Shown: positions 21,548-34,533 of the stretch, one piece after another
Numbering within the stretch: the stretch's first letter is position 1
How the letters are laid out: every line of letters begins with the position of its first letter
Position numbers and translations under genes: made by a program
From: Cerrena zonata
Taxonomy: Eukaryota > Basidiomycota > Agaricomycetes > Polyporales > Cerrenaceae
DNA: 64,000 nt
Direction: 5' to 3'
Assembly: GCA_038087015.1 (NCBI GenBank)
Contig: JASBNA010000077.1
Coordinates: forward strand, 124,001 to 188,000
The notes under the pieces: generated by a model
The model's database searches: none
What the model was told of the DNA's origin: nothing
Seen by the model: the letters and a program-made list of their open reading frames with translations, nothing else

Positions 21548-23637
21548 TTAAGCTTTGAGCTCATTAGTAGGAGTGTAAGAATCGGAGGTTTTCTCATCCA
21601 CATAGTCGTCATGTCGGACTTCGTGAACGGCGTTTGTGATGTTCCGTTGGGCATCCGCACCATCGAAGAGGGCGGCAGTCTCCTCCAGCGAAAGGTTCTT
21701 GGTTTCTACGATCATGAAGTAGCAGAATGCGAACTCGAAAGCAATCCAGCAGCAGTACACAATCTGTAAGTAGGATATTTGTTAGAAAAGAAGCGATACA
21801 ACGGTGAAAACAGTGCACGTACGTAGTACTTCCAGGCAAGTGCGCCCAATGCGATAGGGTTGACGTATTGGTTGAAGATGATGGAAAGCGAGATAGCGAA
21901 GTTGAACACATTGAAACCCTTCGCACGAAGCTGGTACGGGAGAATTTCGACGGTGTAAGACACAATGAGAGGTGTGAACGCGATACTGGATAGGGGATAT
22001 CAGCTTAGAAATAATTGATACAGATGTGGGACGTACTCATAGCTGGCATAGAACAAGAAGATGAAAGCAATGACCGCGTGGGCTGCGGCGTCGGTCTTGT
22101 GGAGAGCGTATTGGGCAGAGCAGATGGTTTGCAGAGTGAAGAACAGAAGCATGCCTGCGGCGGAAGTAAGGAAGAGAAGACGACGACCAAGACGCTCAAC
22201 GAGGAAGGAGGCAAGAACAGCCCAGAACAGATTCCAAATGGCGAGGATTCTATGTGTAAAATTAGCGGCTGTCGGACTGCAATGAGTATCTTGTGTGAAC
22301 TTACCCGTTAATGAGCAGTTGAATGGTATTGTCGGTAATACCGATGCTGTCAAAGACATCCTTGAGGTAGTAAGAGACAAGACCGTTGCCCGACCACTGA
22401 GAGAAGAAAGCGATTGCGACAATGATAATCATTCGTCTTCTGTTTCCAGGAGTGGCAATCAAAGCCTTCCATCCAACGTTCGAGGCGACTGTAGGATAAA
22501 ATGGGGACCATTTAAGAATATATCGCTGGTAGATAATAGAAAAGACGTACCAGTACGATCCAACTCGATAGCGGCCTTGATTTCCTGGAACTCATACTGG
22601 ACAAGACCGTCGTTCTCATCACCGTCGGCGTGGTAATAAGCAAGGATCTTCAAAGCCTCAGCATCCTTACCCTTGCAGATAAGGTACCGAGGAGACTCGG
22701 GTGCGAACCAGATGAGAAGGAATTGCGTAAGGGGGACAATACCCTGGAGGATAGATGGAATTCGCCATGCCCAATTGCTGCTAATGTACTGACAGCCGAA
22801 AGTAGACCACGTAGCGCTGAAATGGAGTCAATAGAGGTAATTATAGCAATACGAAGGTGAGCAACTCACACGATGTTACCAGAGTACCAGAGGGAGTTGT
22901 AGAGGGACGTGAGAGGTGCACGGTAAGAAGGATATGCAATTTCCGTGACTAAGAGTGGGGCGGCGTTTGCTGAAGAATGAATTGAAATATCAGCGGGAGA
23001 AACAAATCACCAGAGGTAATTGGTTACTCACTGGCCAAAGAGAGACCGAAACCGATTAGGAAACGAGCACCAATGAACATGCTCCAATTTTGAGCGGCTG
23101 CTTGCAAGGCTACAGCGACTATCATGATAGTCGAGCCTATCCAGATGGCGGGGCGACGACCGAGGCCATCAGAGAGGTATGGCGCGAAGGGGTAGCCGGC
23201 AAGAGATCCGATGTTCTGAAATGATGGCAATTTGAGAGTGGAGAGCAGGTCGGTGATTAGGAGCATACCTGAATGGCGTTGAGTAGACCGAGTCTGCCAC
23301 CAGCAGGGTTGTTGAAGTAACTCTGCCAGGTCGGGAGTGACTGGAAACTGTTCAAGAGTGAACCGTCGAAACCATTTGTGGAGGATGTGATAAGCCTGGC
23401 AGTTCCGAGTCAATCGGAGGAACATCGAGAAAGACTTTTTGAGCTGGCACTTACAGAAGAACAATCCAGGCGTGAAGCGTGATGATTCTGTCGGAGAAAA
23501 GGAAGAGTCAGACTATTTCCCGAGAGAGATGTGCGACATACTCACCGACGGTTGTTGTACCACTTCCTGTTAGGATCAATGAGGTGAGCGTAGCCTTCAG
23601 TACTTGAACCACCTGTAGCAACTGCGCCGGCACCCAT
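21548..23637 (-). CDS. MFS sugar transporter (hexose/lactose-permease-like)
   Basis: Plasma-membrane sugar:proton symporter family of 12 transmembrane helices. The ATG at 23637 opens MGAGAVATGGSSTEGY. Exons follow at 23546-23637, near 23454-23487, 23269-23395 and on to the TAA at 21548, with about eight short introns. Signatures are the TM1 block LLITSSTNGFDGSL, the loop motif GRRPAIW after TM2, PESPRYLICKGKD after TM6, and the second-half VERLGRR after TM8. The C-terminus reads VETKNLSLEETAALFDG. Length and motif order fit fungal STL/lactose-permease-type transporters; the substrate cannot be told from sequence. No disruption was seen. It is on the same strand as ATG11 but 2 kb away. Confidence 0.9.
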
Positions 23638-25614
23638 AGCGTTTACTCGTAATGTGACTTGAGGTTGAGGAACGCGTTCGGACAAAGTCCCAGGAGGATG
23701 GACGAGAAGAAGTCGGGAGGATGCATGGATGTTTTATAGAGAGTAGCTCTGCGAAAGGGCGCTCAGGTGATCGACTCTACATCTGGTTGAACTTTCCTCC
23801 CACATGTTTCTCCAATAATTCCCCATTCGCTGAGTTTCCCCGCATCTTCCCCACAACCGGCATGTCTCTCATTGGACAAGGTACCCGTGTCTGGGGTCGT
23901 CTGGAAAGTTTCCAGGAACATTTCCTCCACACATCAGCAATTGTGTCAATGCGGAAGTTCCAGCTTGGAAGCTGGGCATTTTAAGGTAAGTACTTTGGTA
24001 CTTCCCACTCGAGGCTTACACTAGTATAAATTCTTCGTCTACAGATTCAATCTGTTCATTCGTCAACGTTCTAACGATTGCTCATCCAAATGGCTGTGGT
24101 TGACGAGTGAGTACTGAGTATTCGGTCCTAGTGCAAGTTCCATACCGAACAGGTCCGGAGTCCCGCCAAATGCAATTATAGCAGTGTCCTGCGATGAACT
24201 CGACGGCTGCAACATTCCGTCACCGTTCCCAGATCTTAGAAACTGAGGCAAAAACAAACATTGCGTGGGGGTTTGTGATAAAAAGGTATCATACGGTCCG
24301 GTCACTTCCCGGAACTTTATCCAAATGCATTTTTCCAATCCTTGACATTAAGCGCATTCCAAAATAGGAAACTATTCAAGTTCAAGCCCGCGGCCTCTTA
24401 ACCTGTGATCCGAACGTCATTCCCTTTTAGTAGGTAGTTCCTCACTGCGATGCCAAGAATCATCTTAAGGTCCGGACAGAGCATTGTTTCTTCCATCCCT
24501 CTGTCGCATCGACTATCTGGGTTCTACCTATGTTTCAAGTGCATGCTGGGAAGACGTTTTCTATCAGTATATCTATGACGTCGTGACACCTTCTGTAGGC
24601 ATGCACCACTGCAATGTCTGTTTTGTTCATTTCTCTGACGACTCGGTGGAAATTGCGATGGCTCTTTAGTATTTATAGTTCATTAGACCATATATATATA
24701 TATAATTCCTAACACTCGTAGATGTCTTGCTGCCGTTCCAGTAGAAATATACCCTCTCTATCATGTGGAAACGGAACAACACTATGCATAGGGAACCTTT
24801 TTTCCATGACTTTCCTGGAAAATGCCAAGACTTTCACCGACAAGGCCCGATATGCTCTCTGAAGGACGTCGAGAAACTAGGTTCCTTGCCTTGTCTTATA
24901 CCGCAGAAAGAGGTAAACCAATTCGAATTGTTGTCCCCGGTCTCCCGATGCATACGAAAGACTGACCAAGTCCTACAATTAGTGTTCACGTTCTGGGTAG
25001 CTGTCTGAATTGTTCCCTCAGTTTACCGCTCACCACAATCACACCGTGCCCAGAAGACCAAGATCGTCCACCGGAGAAATGCTCTCAAATTAAGTAATAG
25101 ATACGCTTTTAATCCTACCGCGGGGAAACTTACGCCACTCAAACCTTCCTGTTTCTTTGTACACTCTAGGTACGTTCGTGGCTGTGTCGCATTGCGGTAA
25201 TTCGGTCCTGCGGTTTAGATGATTGATTGCGGATGGAGACAAAATCACAACTCTGATTGGATTATGTCTGAGGTACCGGTGAGCGTTTGAGTTCATCCGA
25301 TATTGTTGCAGTCAGGAGGTTAGCCCCAAGGCTGCGTGGCTGAGACATTTCGAGGATGATCGGCGATGTGGCTGCAACGGTCAGACCACAACGTAACAAG
25401 ATAGCTAGCGACTGCGGCGATGGAACGGAGAGCAAAAATTCAAAGCATTGGATAGAGCAGGTGATATGTACTAATTACAGACAACAGGAGATCCATGTGG
25501 GTACGAAGCGAATACTTATAATACAGTGATTCTATCCAGGAATCCAATGTGCGATGACGATACTGTGTGATCTATGTATGAATGAAGAAGGGACAAACTA
25601 AATGAGAGCTACGT
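23638..25614. other. Intergenic region upstream of the sugar transporter
   Basis: About 2 kb holding the transporter promoter and the ATG11 3' flank. A GTGGGG-type match to the CreA/Mig1 consensus occurs near 24265, but such short matches are expected by chance. No gene or repeat was recognised. Confidence 0.45.
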
Positions 25615-28600
25615 CTAGTTCTCGTTTTCCGATGCATTTCCACTCCCTGATGGACTTTGAGGGACTTCGCTCAGCCTCTTCCTAGCGAAAGAAACACCCC
25701 AGCTACTTGCAAGACTCGCCAATCGACTCCTCGCAGTCACACCTGTAGGTAGGCTAGGACCAGGTGGCGAACCAGCAGCTGATCCGGATGCCTTCATCGA
25801 GCTATTAGTATCGATCTCAGGAGTGGTCTTGGAAGTGGGAAATGCAGCGGCCAGCGGGGAGTTCCTTATGATCGAATGAGAAGTTGTACGACTCCTTCTA
25901 TGTTGAGATTTCTGAGCAAGAATGTTGGAAAGATTGGTCATCCCCTCCGTTGGTGAACTTTCAGGTGATGGATTGATTGACGAGCCACTTAGCCGATTCT
26001 GGATCTTTCGAGGCGAAGGCTTTGACGGCGGAGACGTGCCCGGAGACCCTGGAGTGAGTTGTTGTTCACCCACAGCCAGAGCAGCTGTAGCCGTCGGTTT
26101 TGCAATAGAAGGGGCAGCGGGCGCAAATGGTACACGATTGGAAAAGCGTGAGGAAGAGCTCTGTTTCGACGCACGTGAACCAGGTCTCAGGGTGACGGTA
26201 CTTGGACCACTTCCAGAACCCGTACCCTGCGTTCCAATTTGAGGCGTCGAAGGAGCCGTACTTCTGATAGGAGACGGTGGAGGTTGCAATAGATGAGAGC
26301 TAGTATTGCTATCTCTGGCGCCTAAAGGAAGAGGTATTTGTGGAATGATGTCTAGAGGCGATTGAACGACGCCAGCAGCGGACTCGGACGAAAGAGAGCC
26401 ATCTGCTTGCGCTAGGAGCCTAGATAATGAAGAGGGGCCTGCAGTAGGAATGGAATTAGTTCTAGTCGGTGATGGAAATAAACGGCCGTTCAAAGGGTGA
26501 GTCACGGTGAACGAGTCTTCTACTTCAGGTTCTGGAGGAGCTGGAGGAGTAGAGAGTGCTCCATCTGCAGGTGGAGAAATTCCTGTACCTGGGCCCGAGG
26601 GAGGGGTAGTGGGGGGAGATGTGGAAAGTATGCCTTCGGTCTCGAGGGTGCCTTGTCGCCGGTTTGATGACGAAACAATTCCCGTACGTCGTTTAGAAGA
26701 ATGATGATGGTGCGAGCTAGAATTGTGGGATTGCGTCCAGTCTTCTACCTCGAGCATATAATACTTGACGCCATCACCTAGGCCGTACGGGTTTGTACTG
26801 ACATCCTGAGAACACAATGTCAGTGAAATGACGAAATATAGATAACGATAGAGTAAGAAAAACTTACTCTGACATCGACCACACGTTCAGTGATGGAGGT
26901 TATTCTTGCAACAACCCATTCCCTCGTTTTCAGTTGTTCAGCGAGATGTCCAGTGGCCTGAAGGAAATAGTGTGGGAACGACACTAAAGCAAAATGAAAG
27001 AGGGAAATCCTCGGACCATCAGCGCTCCGACGTGTATAATCCGGCCACTAAAGTCTACCCACCATTAAACGCAGCCCAAGGTTTCGAAACAGAGTTTCTT
27101 GTAGGAAGGAACAGCGCAAGGTCACCCTTGGCAAAGTTCCTGAACGAAATCTTCCCTTTAGCGCGCTCGCGATATTCCTTGCATTGTTTCTGCCATTTTC
27201 GAATCGTAGACCCTGTTTTCTGAATCGCCTCAAGGAATTGATCATGGTCAAATGTCCGTAAAATCTCCAAGGCGGCCGCTGGATCAGAGGGGTCGATAGG
27301 TAATGGCTCATCGAGATGATTAGTTACCCCTCGTCGTAAGGCGCTGAAGGAGGACTCGGAAAGACTTGCACTAACCGCTGCATTCTTCGAAGAACCAGGG
27401 TGTACCGTCATTGCCTGAGCGGCTGCAAGGGCCTTGACGTGAGACTCTCGGAACCTTAGTGCGACATCCAGAATCTGAGCAATGAGCCGGTTGCTATTTT
27501 CGAGCTGGAGCTCGAAATCAGACTGGGATACCCTTCCCTCTCGCAAGTCTTCTCGCAAGACCCGCTCAACGTGCCGTGCCTCACGTACTTCATGCTCCAC
27601 CCGTTGAAGTTCCTCCCGAAGACCCATAGCATCCGAGTTGGCCATCTCAACTTGGGCTCGCGCATCTTTTAGTTGACGTTCGGTATTTTCCAATGCCGCC
27701 TGTAGCTCCAGATACTGATGCTCAAGGACAGCACGGTCACCGTCAGCCTCAGCGATGTGATCTCGAAGAAGACGATCATGTTCTGAAGCTTGGGCACGAA
27801 GTAGCCTATCCTTGTCTTTACTGGCCTCTGACAAAGCTTGCTGCAGTTCATCACTTTCCTTGCGAGCTTGTTGGATTTGGGATTCCAGATCCTCGCCGCG
27901 AGATCGGGCTTCTTCTAATCGCCGGAGCGCACGTGCCTGTTCTTCCAAGAGATTGGCAACGTTTGAAGCATTTCGAGATTCTAGCGATTTGACCTCCTCA
28001 AACTCTGCTCGGGCCTGAGTAAGTTCTTGACGGAGGGCCTCAGCAGTTTTAGTTTGGCCAGTAGCCTCTGCTAAGGCAGTGGCTAGATCGTTTCGTTGTT
28101 TGGTAGCCTCGGAAGTTAGTTCGTTGTTTCGAGCCTCTAAGATACGTCGCGAAGTGGTTTCGCTTTCCAGATGAGCTTTGAGACTGTGTATGTCCCGTTC
28201 CAAAGCAGTCCGGGCAGTATCAGACTCTGTCAACTGACTTCGTAGTTGAGCGAGTTCCTGCTCAAGCGCACGGCGTTCTCTTTGATGGGCTGCATCTTGT
28301 TCAGCCTTTGCATGCTTTAGTTCTGCTATATGAGCTTCTAATTCGGTGTATGCTTGTTCGTCCGCCTCGGTATCTATAGAGATGACCGCAGTATGAAATC
28401 AACCGAAAAGGTTGTCAGCATGTATCTTCTCGGGGTAGAACTATATCGACATACGTCGTCTGCGTGAATTGACCCACCGCGAACTCGACAGCACTAGTAA
28501 AGTTAATGGTTAGCCTAATATCGTAGGAGTCTGCTTAATCGGAATAACTTACGTGAACGTTCTGCAATTCTATCAAACCCAGACTCAAGACTGTCCATTT

Positions 28601-30706
28601 TGACGATCAGCTTTTCTAAACCCGCCCGTGCATCCTGGACAGATGTGAGAGCTATATGGTTTGAAGAATCCCGAGCAAAGTGTTCCAAGTCATCAAGAAC
28701 GTGCATAAGGGCTAGGGACAAATGGTAAGTTCAATGAGGACAAAAAGACAGCGTCAAGTACCCACTTTCAACGTCGCTACGTTCGAGGGAGTATGGAGTA
28801 TCAGAGGGTCTGGTTGGTGTAAAATCGATAGAGGGGACCGGTTCATCCATTCCTTTGATGTCAAATGGAAGTTGACCATGTACTTCTCCCCTAAACAGTT
28901 GTCGACGCTTGCGCTCATTCGACCTACAGGTAATTGGTAAGAACAGTCTTAAGTTGAAGAGAGGAAGCATACGAGAGTTTGGCCATGATTTCAAGCATGA
29001 TTTGCGCACGACGGTAAAAGAGCTGCGCTAATGTTACATGTTAGGACTGATTCCATTTGAAACGTCTAGAAAGGCTGTACCAAATTCCTTTCGTCGCACG
29101 ATCTCAATGACAGTCGCTCCATAGACGTATAGCAGATGGTGCAGCCGCTGAATGTGAGCAAATTTAGTTTTATCTCTAAACGCGGTCTGGAGGCTAGTGA
29201 GTTGGATAGGCAGCTCGACCAGATAGTTATTGAGCACGCTGATTTGGCGTAGAGCATGAATAAAGCTTTCTGTGAAATGATTCTGAACGAATCTCAGATC
29301 GGATAGCTGTGAATAGCGTTGCCAATCCTACCTTTAGCTCTGTAGCGTGGACAAGCTCTTCCCGCAATGATACGTCAAGCCGTTGCATTTCTGCAGCATG
29401 GTCAGTCGCCAGAAATTGAATACGGGGGAAAACTCACCTTCGAGCTTGCTGCTACTCGGCGTGATCTCTGGCACATATGTGAGTTGTTAGTGACGTCATG
29501 TATATATTTGGACCTACTTTCAAGAGAGCCGACAGCATCTGTTATTTTGTCCACAAGATCCTTGGATCGTCGAACACTCAGTTCCGCTTCCTTGAGTACC
29601 CTGCATCATCCCTGTCAGTAAAGCCCCATTCTATAAACAGTCAAGACTGACCCGTCATCAGCAACTGTAGTTCGTACAGTGTTCGCGCCGTCTCGCAGTT
29701 CATCCATCGACTCTTCAGCCTCTGTGAACAACTTCTTCATATTACCTACAGGGGTGTCGATCAAGAAACCGCGATGCTGTATAAGATGGTCACTCACTAT
29801 GAACTCTTTGGCAATTCTGAGCCACCTCGACCATCCTCTCTCGCTTGACATAATTTCCAAGCGTCCGAGGCTTTTCTCCCGCATCTATGGCTTTCCTAAC
29901 ACCCACGCTCAAGAACTCCCTGTGCACTTCAACCTGGCCGATTATGTCAAGGTCAGCGTCGATGCCATCGAGTAGAGTCGCCTGTTTATTCAGCTCTTGC
30001 TGGGCATTTGATGAGATGCCCTCAAATGCATCCGAGATGGCCAACACGTGTAGATCCAGCGTACTTGAAGCGATCTTGAGAGCATTGAGCTGGTGGCGTA
30101 AGGAGTTGACAGTGCGGTCGATCTCGTCGGAATGGATGTGAGCCGTTCTCAAGTAGGCCGTAGCGAGCTGGGAGGGTTTTGCAGGCGCAGCTACTCTGTC
30201 TGTGATTGGAATAAGTAGTTGTGGATGATTTCATGCTATAACACTGGGTTACACACCTTCAGCGGGGGGCTGGAGCGGCGCCTGGACGCGTAAGCGGTCT
30301 AATACATCGTCGATGTCATAGTCCAGGTAAGTCTTGTTAAATACAAAGATAGTCTATAGACCTACGTTTGAATGGTGAATGACATGAGATGATAACTCGA
30401 CACTGACCTGGTCCTTGTCACCAGCAAGCTCTCGAACATTGTCACTCCGCAGCCGAGTACCGTCTGAAAGGTAGGCTAGCACGGAATCATGATCGACTCC
30501 TGTTTCCTCGCCCAGAAACCGTTCCAAGCTTCCAAGCCTAGGGTTATATCTTAGCAAAGTCCGAAATTGAAGTCTCTGGCCGCACCTCTCGATCTCGTTT
30601 AGAGTAGTGTTTACCTAACCTAATTGTTAGCCCTCCTGACGATGCTCTTTCATCATATACTCACCTGAAAGACTTGGCCATCCTCTGCTCGACATATCTG
30701 TATCAT
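25615..30706 (-). CDS. ATG11: Autophagy-related protein 11, selective autophagy scaffold
   Basis: Cytosolic scaffold that binds cargo receptors and recruits the Atg1 kinase and Atg9 vesicles for mitophagy, pexophagy and related routes. The ATG at 30706 gives MIQICRAEDGQVFQ, the typical N-terminus. The ubiquitin-like part follows (SLERFLGEETGVDHDSVLA, LRSDNVRELAG, YLDYDIDDVLDRL). The next exons (about 28500-30250) are helical. A long coiled-coil exon runs 28233 to 27055. The conserved C-terminal Atg11 module is at about 26970-26740 (HLAEQLKTREWVVARITSIT, then NPYGLGDGVKYYMLEVEDW). A Ser/Pro-rich tail of about 380 residues ends at TAG 25615. At least a dozen small introns; exact borders were not all fixed. 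It is head to head with MAK5, start codons 361 bp apart. Confidence 0.92.
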
Positions 30707-31067
30707 TTTCACCAAGTTCCATACGGTGTTGTTGCTTGAGCTCTGGTGCAAACGTGATGGCAGGTGTTAGAAAGATAGACCTTGTAAGCGCCACATATTC
30801 TACAAGTAGTAAAGTGAAAAGTATAGATCAAACACCGTATACCTATCTTCCTAGCTCTACTTCGACAATGCTCTACCTACATCAATAGAAGTTCACAAAC
30901 ATTGTCACCTCAAAAACCAAAGTGCCCTGCCCAGTAACAACCATTATTTCACTTCTAACAGACTTTGATCACTTCGTCTTGGACTACACTCGAAAACCAA
31001 GTTTCTTCAGAGACTTGCACAATTGCTGCACAACTCCGCCACAAGAGACACTTTAGGGGCACAAAAC
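30707..31067. promoter_or_regulatory. Divergent promoter region between ATG11 and MAK5
   Basis: 361 bp separate the two start codons, so both 5' untranslated regions and core promoters must lie here. The stretch is AT-rich without a clear TATA box or repeated operator-like motif. Confidence 0.5.
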
Positions 31068-33784
31068 ATGGCTAGTGGTCTAATAAAACGCAAAGCCAAG
31101 ACTTCGGCGACGTCTCGAAAGAAGATAAAAACAGGGCATCTAAATGCGAACGAGTTATCTTGGAAAACTGTTTCCACATCCAAGGAGGCTGGAATCACAA
31201 GCGACTTCGACGGGATTTTGGAGCTAGAAGAGGTAGACAATGTCGAGGTTGTATACGAGGAAACAGAAGGAGGGAAGATTGCTAGGTTTCAGGTGCGTCT
31301 ATGCAATTGTACTGAGAGGTTTCGTTCACGGATATAGTATTAGGTTGTGGATAATTCGTCTTCCTCAGAAGATGAAAATGACATTGATCCAACCGCTGAA
31401 AAGGTCGCCTCGAGTTCTTCACTATCCGTGACATCTACCGCAGAACTCTTACGTAGTTCACAAAATGAAGAATTGTCATTTGATTGTACGTTGAGTATTA
31501 TAACGAATGTAAAATACCCTAGACACGATACTCAATTTCTAACAGCCAAAAGTCTTTTATCCGAATGGCACCCATTTGACCTCCACCCTCGCCTTCTTCG
31601 CACCTTGTACGCACAACGGTTTATCAATCCTACGCCCATTCAAGCGGAAGCTCTGCCCACTGCGTTGAAAGGCAAGGATGTTGTCGGTGTCGCAGAAACC
31701 GGTTCTGGAAAAACACTCGCATATGGCTTACCAATTCTGGACTCGCTTTTGAAAACTTCGTCCTCTCGGTCTACAGACACAAAACAGAAGCGATCCACCC
31801 GTGCTCTTATTCTCACTCCTACTCGTGAGCTCGCTTTCCAAGTTTCAACGCACCTGAACGCGTGCCTGCAAGATGTGGAAATCGTTGACCCGGCGGTGAA
31901 GTCTGAACAGGACGATTCCATCGTCTCGGCTATCCCATCCGAAAGCAAAGGAAGCAAGAATAGCAAAACGCAAAAGGGGAAGAGGAAACAAGTTTCTAAA
32001 ACATCTTCATTAAAACCTAAAGGACCTCCTCCAGTCAGTGTTGCTGCAATAGTTGGCGGTATGTCCGCGCAGAAACAGAGGAGAATATTAGATCGAGGGG
32101 TTGATGTACTTGTTGCGACACCGGGACGGCTGTGGGATATTTTACAACAGGCAAGAAATTGTGCAATTCTTTTTCACCCATCCTGATTGTATTCTACAGG
32201 ATGACGACTTGGCTAGCCAAATCAAGAATCTCAGATTCTTGGTTCTCGACGAAGCAGATCGTATGATCGAAACGGGTCATTTTGCTGAGCTTGATAATAT
32301 TCTTCGACTCACAATGAGAACAGCGAAGTAAGATGGCTCATCTCACTACTTACTATGCGAAGTGGAGGCTAACAACTCTATAGAGACGAAGCGATCGAGT
32401 CAGAAGAATCAGAAACAGAGGAACCAGAAACGTCAACGAACGGAGACACCTCGTCGGACATGCAAACATTTGTCTTCTCCGCCACCCTGAGCAAAGACCT
32501 CCAAAAGAACTTGAAGAAACGACAACGGTGGCATGGGAAGAAAAAGCGCAAACCAGCTTCAACACTCGATGACTTGGTCATGAAACTTGACTTCCGGGAC
32601 CCCGAACCAACGGTCATCGACCTTAGCCCTGAGGGTGGTGTTGTCTCCACCCTCAGAGAAAGCAAAATTGACTGTCTGGGGAACGACAAGGACGCGTACC
32701 TATATTATTTCCTCTTGCGTTACCCTGGTCGATCTCTCGTCTTCCTTTCTTCTATCGACGGGATTCGTCGATTACTTCCCCTTATGGAACTGCTCGAGGT
32801 CAAGGCCTTCCCTTTGCACTCCCAACTTGAACAACGTCAACGACTAAAGAATCTTGATCGGTTCAAAAACACACCTAACTCTGTACTCTTGGCCACCGAC
32901 ATCGCTGCTCGTGGTTTGGATATACCTTCGGTTGATCATGTTGTGCATTACCAGGTCCCTCGTACTGCAGATGCGTATGTTCATCGGAATGGCCGTACAG
33001 CCCGAGCGATGAGGGACGGGTTCAGTATGTTGATGTGCGCCCCCGACGAGCGGCGGATCGTGAGGGCCCTTCTGAATAGCCTTGGGAGAAGTGAGTTCCA
33101 TTCAACATTACCTCATCTTCTACGATATCTTTCCACTTGCTAACTAAGTATGCAGATGAGGAAGAAATCCCTGAAATGACTGCTGAGCTATATATGCTTG
33201 ATAAACTGAAGGCGCGCATTCAGCTTGCCCGTCAAATTGACACTGCCCAGCATAAAGTCAAGAAAGAGAATCACGAAAAGCATTGGTTACGTGAAGCCGC
33301 TGAGGCAATGGAGATCGAGATTGATTCCGATATGGGATTAAGGTAGATCTCACTATGTATGTTCCTTTCCCCCGTTAAAGCTTGTTTTACCCTCTAGCGA
33401 TGACGATGATGACTCGAAAGCGGTACCTACAAAACACCAAAAGAAGACCGCAAATGCTAAGACTGCAGTCTTGAAAGCGGAACTCAAAGACCTTCTTGCT
33501 CAACCGTTGATCGCTCGCGGTGTCTCGACACGTTATATCACCTCTGGTAGTAGGTCGATTGTCGACGATGTCATGGCCGGTCAATGTATGTCTCATTTCC
33601 ATATCATTTATGCTATCGTCTTTGACTCAAAACGATCACTTTAGATCACGAAAGCATGCTTGGTCTGAAGAAAACGCAGGCGGGAACTGACTTAGCGGCT
33701 CCTAAGAAAAAGCCCAAACCGAAGACAAAGAAAGAGGAGTTTGAGGAATGGCACGGTATTGAATCCCAGGAGAACATCATTTAA
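31068..33784 (+). CDS. MAK5: DEAD-box ATP-dependent RNA helicase, MAK5/DDX24 type
   Basis: Nucleolar helicase needed for 60S ribosomal subunit assembly. Exons: 31068-31292, 31344-32150 (probably with a 58-bp intron near 31488-31545, giving [13 protein letters not shown]), 32200-32327, 32384-33090, 33156-33342, 33398-33590 and 33645-33784. Motifs in order: Q motif region [10 protein letters not shown], Walker [37 protein letters not shown] box [13 protein letters not shown] ([11 protein letters not shown]), then [27 protein letters not shown] and HRNGRTARA. The insert between PTREL and GG and the C-terminal [16 protein letters not shown] are typical of Mak5. The intron at 32151-32199 begins with GC instead of GT. 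Stop TAA at 33782-33784. No disruption. Confidence 0.93.
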
Positions 33785-34533
33785 ATTTCCGATCCCATCG
33801 TACAACGTACCGGTACCAGTGAGTACGGCTCAGCTCTCCCTTGTGGAGCTGTTCATCTTGACACGGCTACCATGCGACTGAATATCTGTATGATCAGGAT
33901 AGACACACTTGAAGGGATGGAGTACGGATTCAAGGACAAAGTTATTGGGGGCAAAACCACATGATCACTGATAGTTTCACGGGTATATCCCTTCTTTGCT
34001 GCCGCCAGATTGTTTTGCTTATTCGCGTCTACTCGAGTATTGCAAGTATCCTTTATCGTTTTCATTGTGCTTCCGGAGCTCAATTTGTATTCATTGAGTT
34101 TCACTCCGCCCTAGAGCCGTAGCGAGAAGGTTGGCGTTCTCACCTAGTATCTGTAGTCTGTTCGAACTGCGTTCTGAACGCCATGGTCGCGGTTCCGTCA
34201 GGTTTAGGGACGATCCTGACATTAATGAGCGTCCCGCCAGATCCGTCCTTGATTCGAAATGCTCGCGGAGACCAGATTGATTTTTATGACATAAAAAAGC
34301 CACCAACCAAATTGCCACTGACAACAGCTACCCATCCAGAGATCAACTCACCCCAGGTTAATGCATTCCGACCCGAATCCCATGCCCACTACTACCAGGT
34401 TCAAGGATGAAGCTTGAATGTATAAAGCCAATTACTTTGACAACATCTAAACATATATATAGTGTCTCGTCAGAAAGTTATCTATTCTAATCTCTCTGAA
34501 AATCCTTTTGCAATACTGAGAATTCTCACTCTC
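33785..34533. other. Intergenic region with dispersed repeat
   Basis: Contains the inverted copy B of the dispersed repeat directly behind MAK5. Nothing else was recognised; short ORFs here have no family resemblance. Confidence 0.5.
33805..33990 (-). repeat. Dispersed repeat, copy B (inverted)
   Basis: Read on the minus strand it carries ATATACCCGTGAAACT, GATCATGTGGTTTTGC and GTCGCATGGTAGCCG in the same order and spacing as copy A at 20838-21035, with scattered substitutions and small indels. It starts within 25 bp of the MAK5 stop codon, so it probably forms part of that 3' untranslated region. Confidence 0.55.

Noticed and set aside
23721..25008. Several 60-90-codon ORFs upstream of the sugar transporter
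   Set aside because: Length and number are expected by chance in 2 kb; no motif or splice partner.
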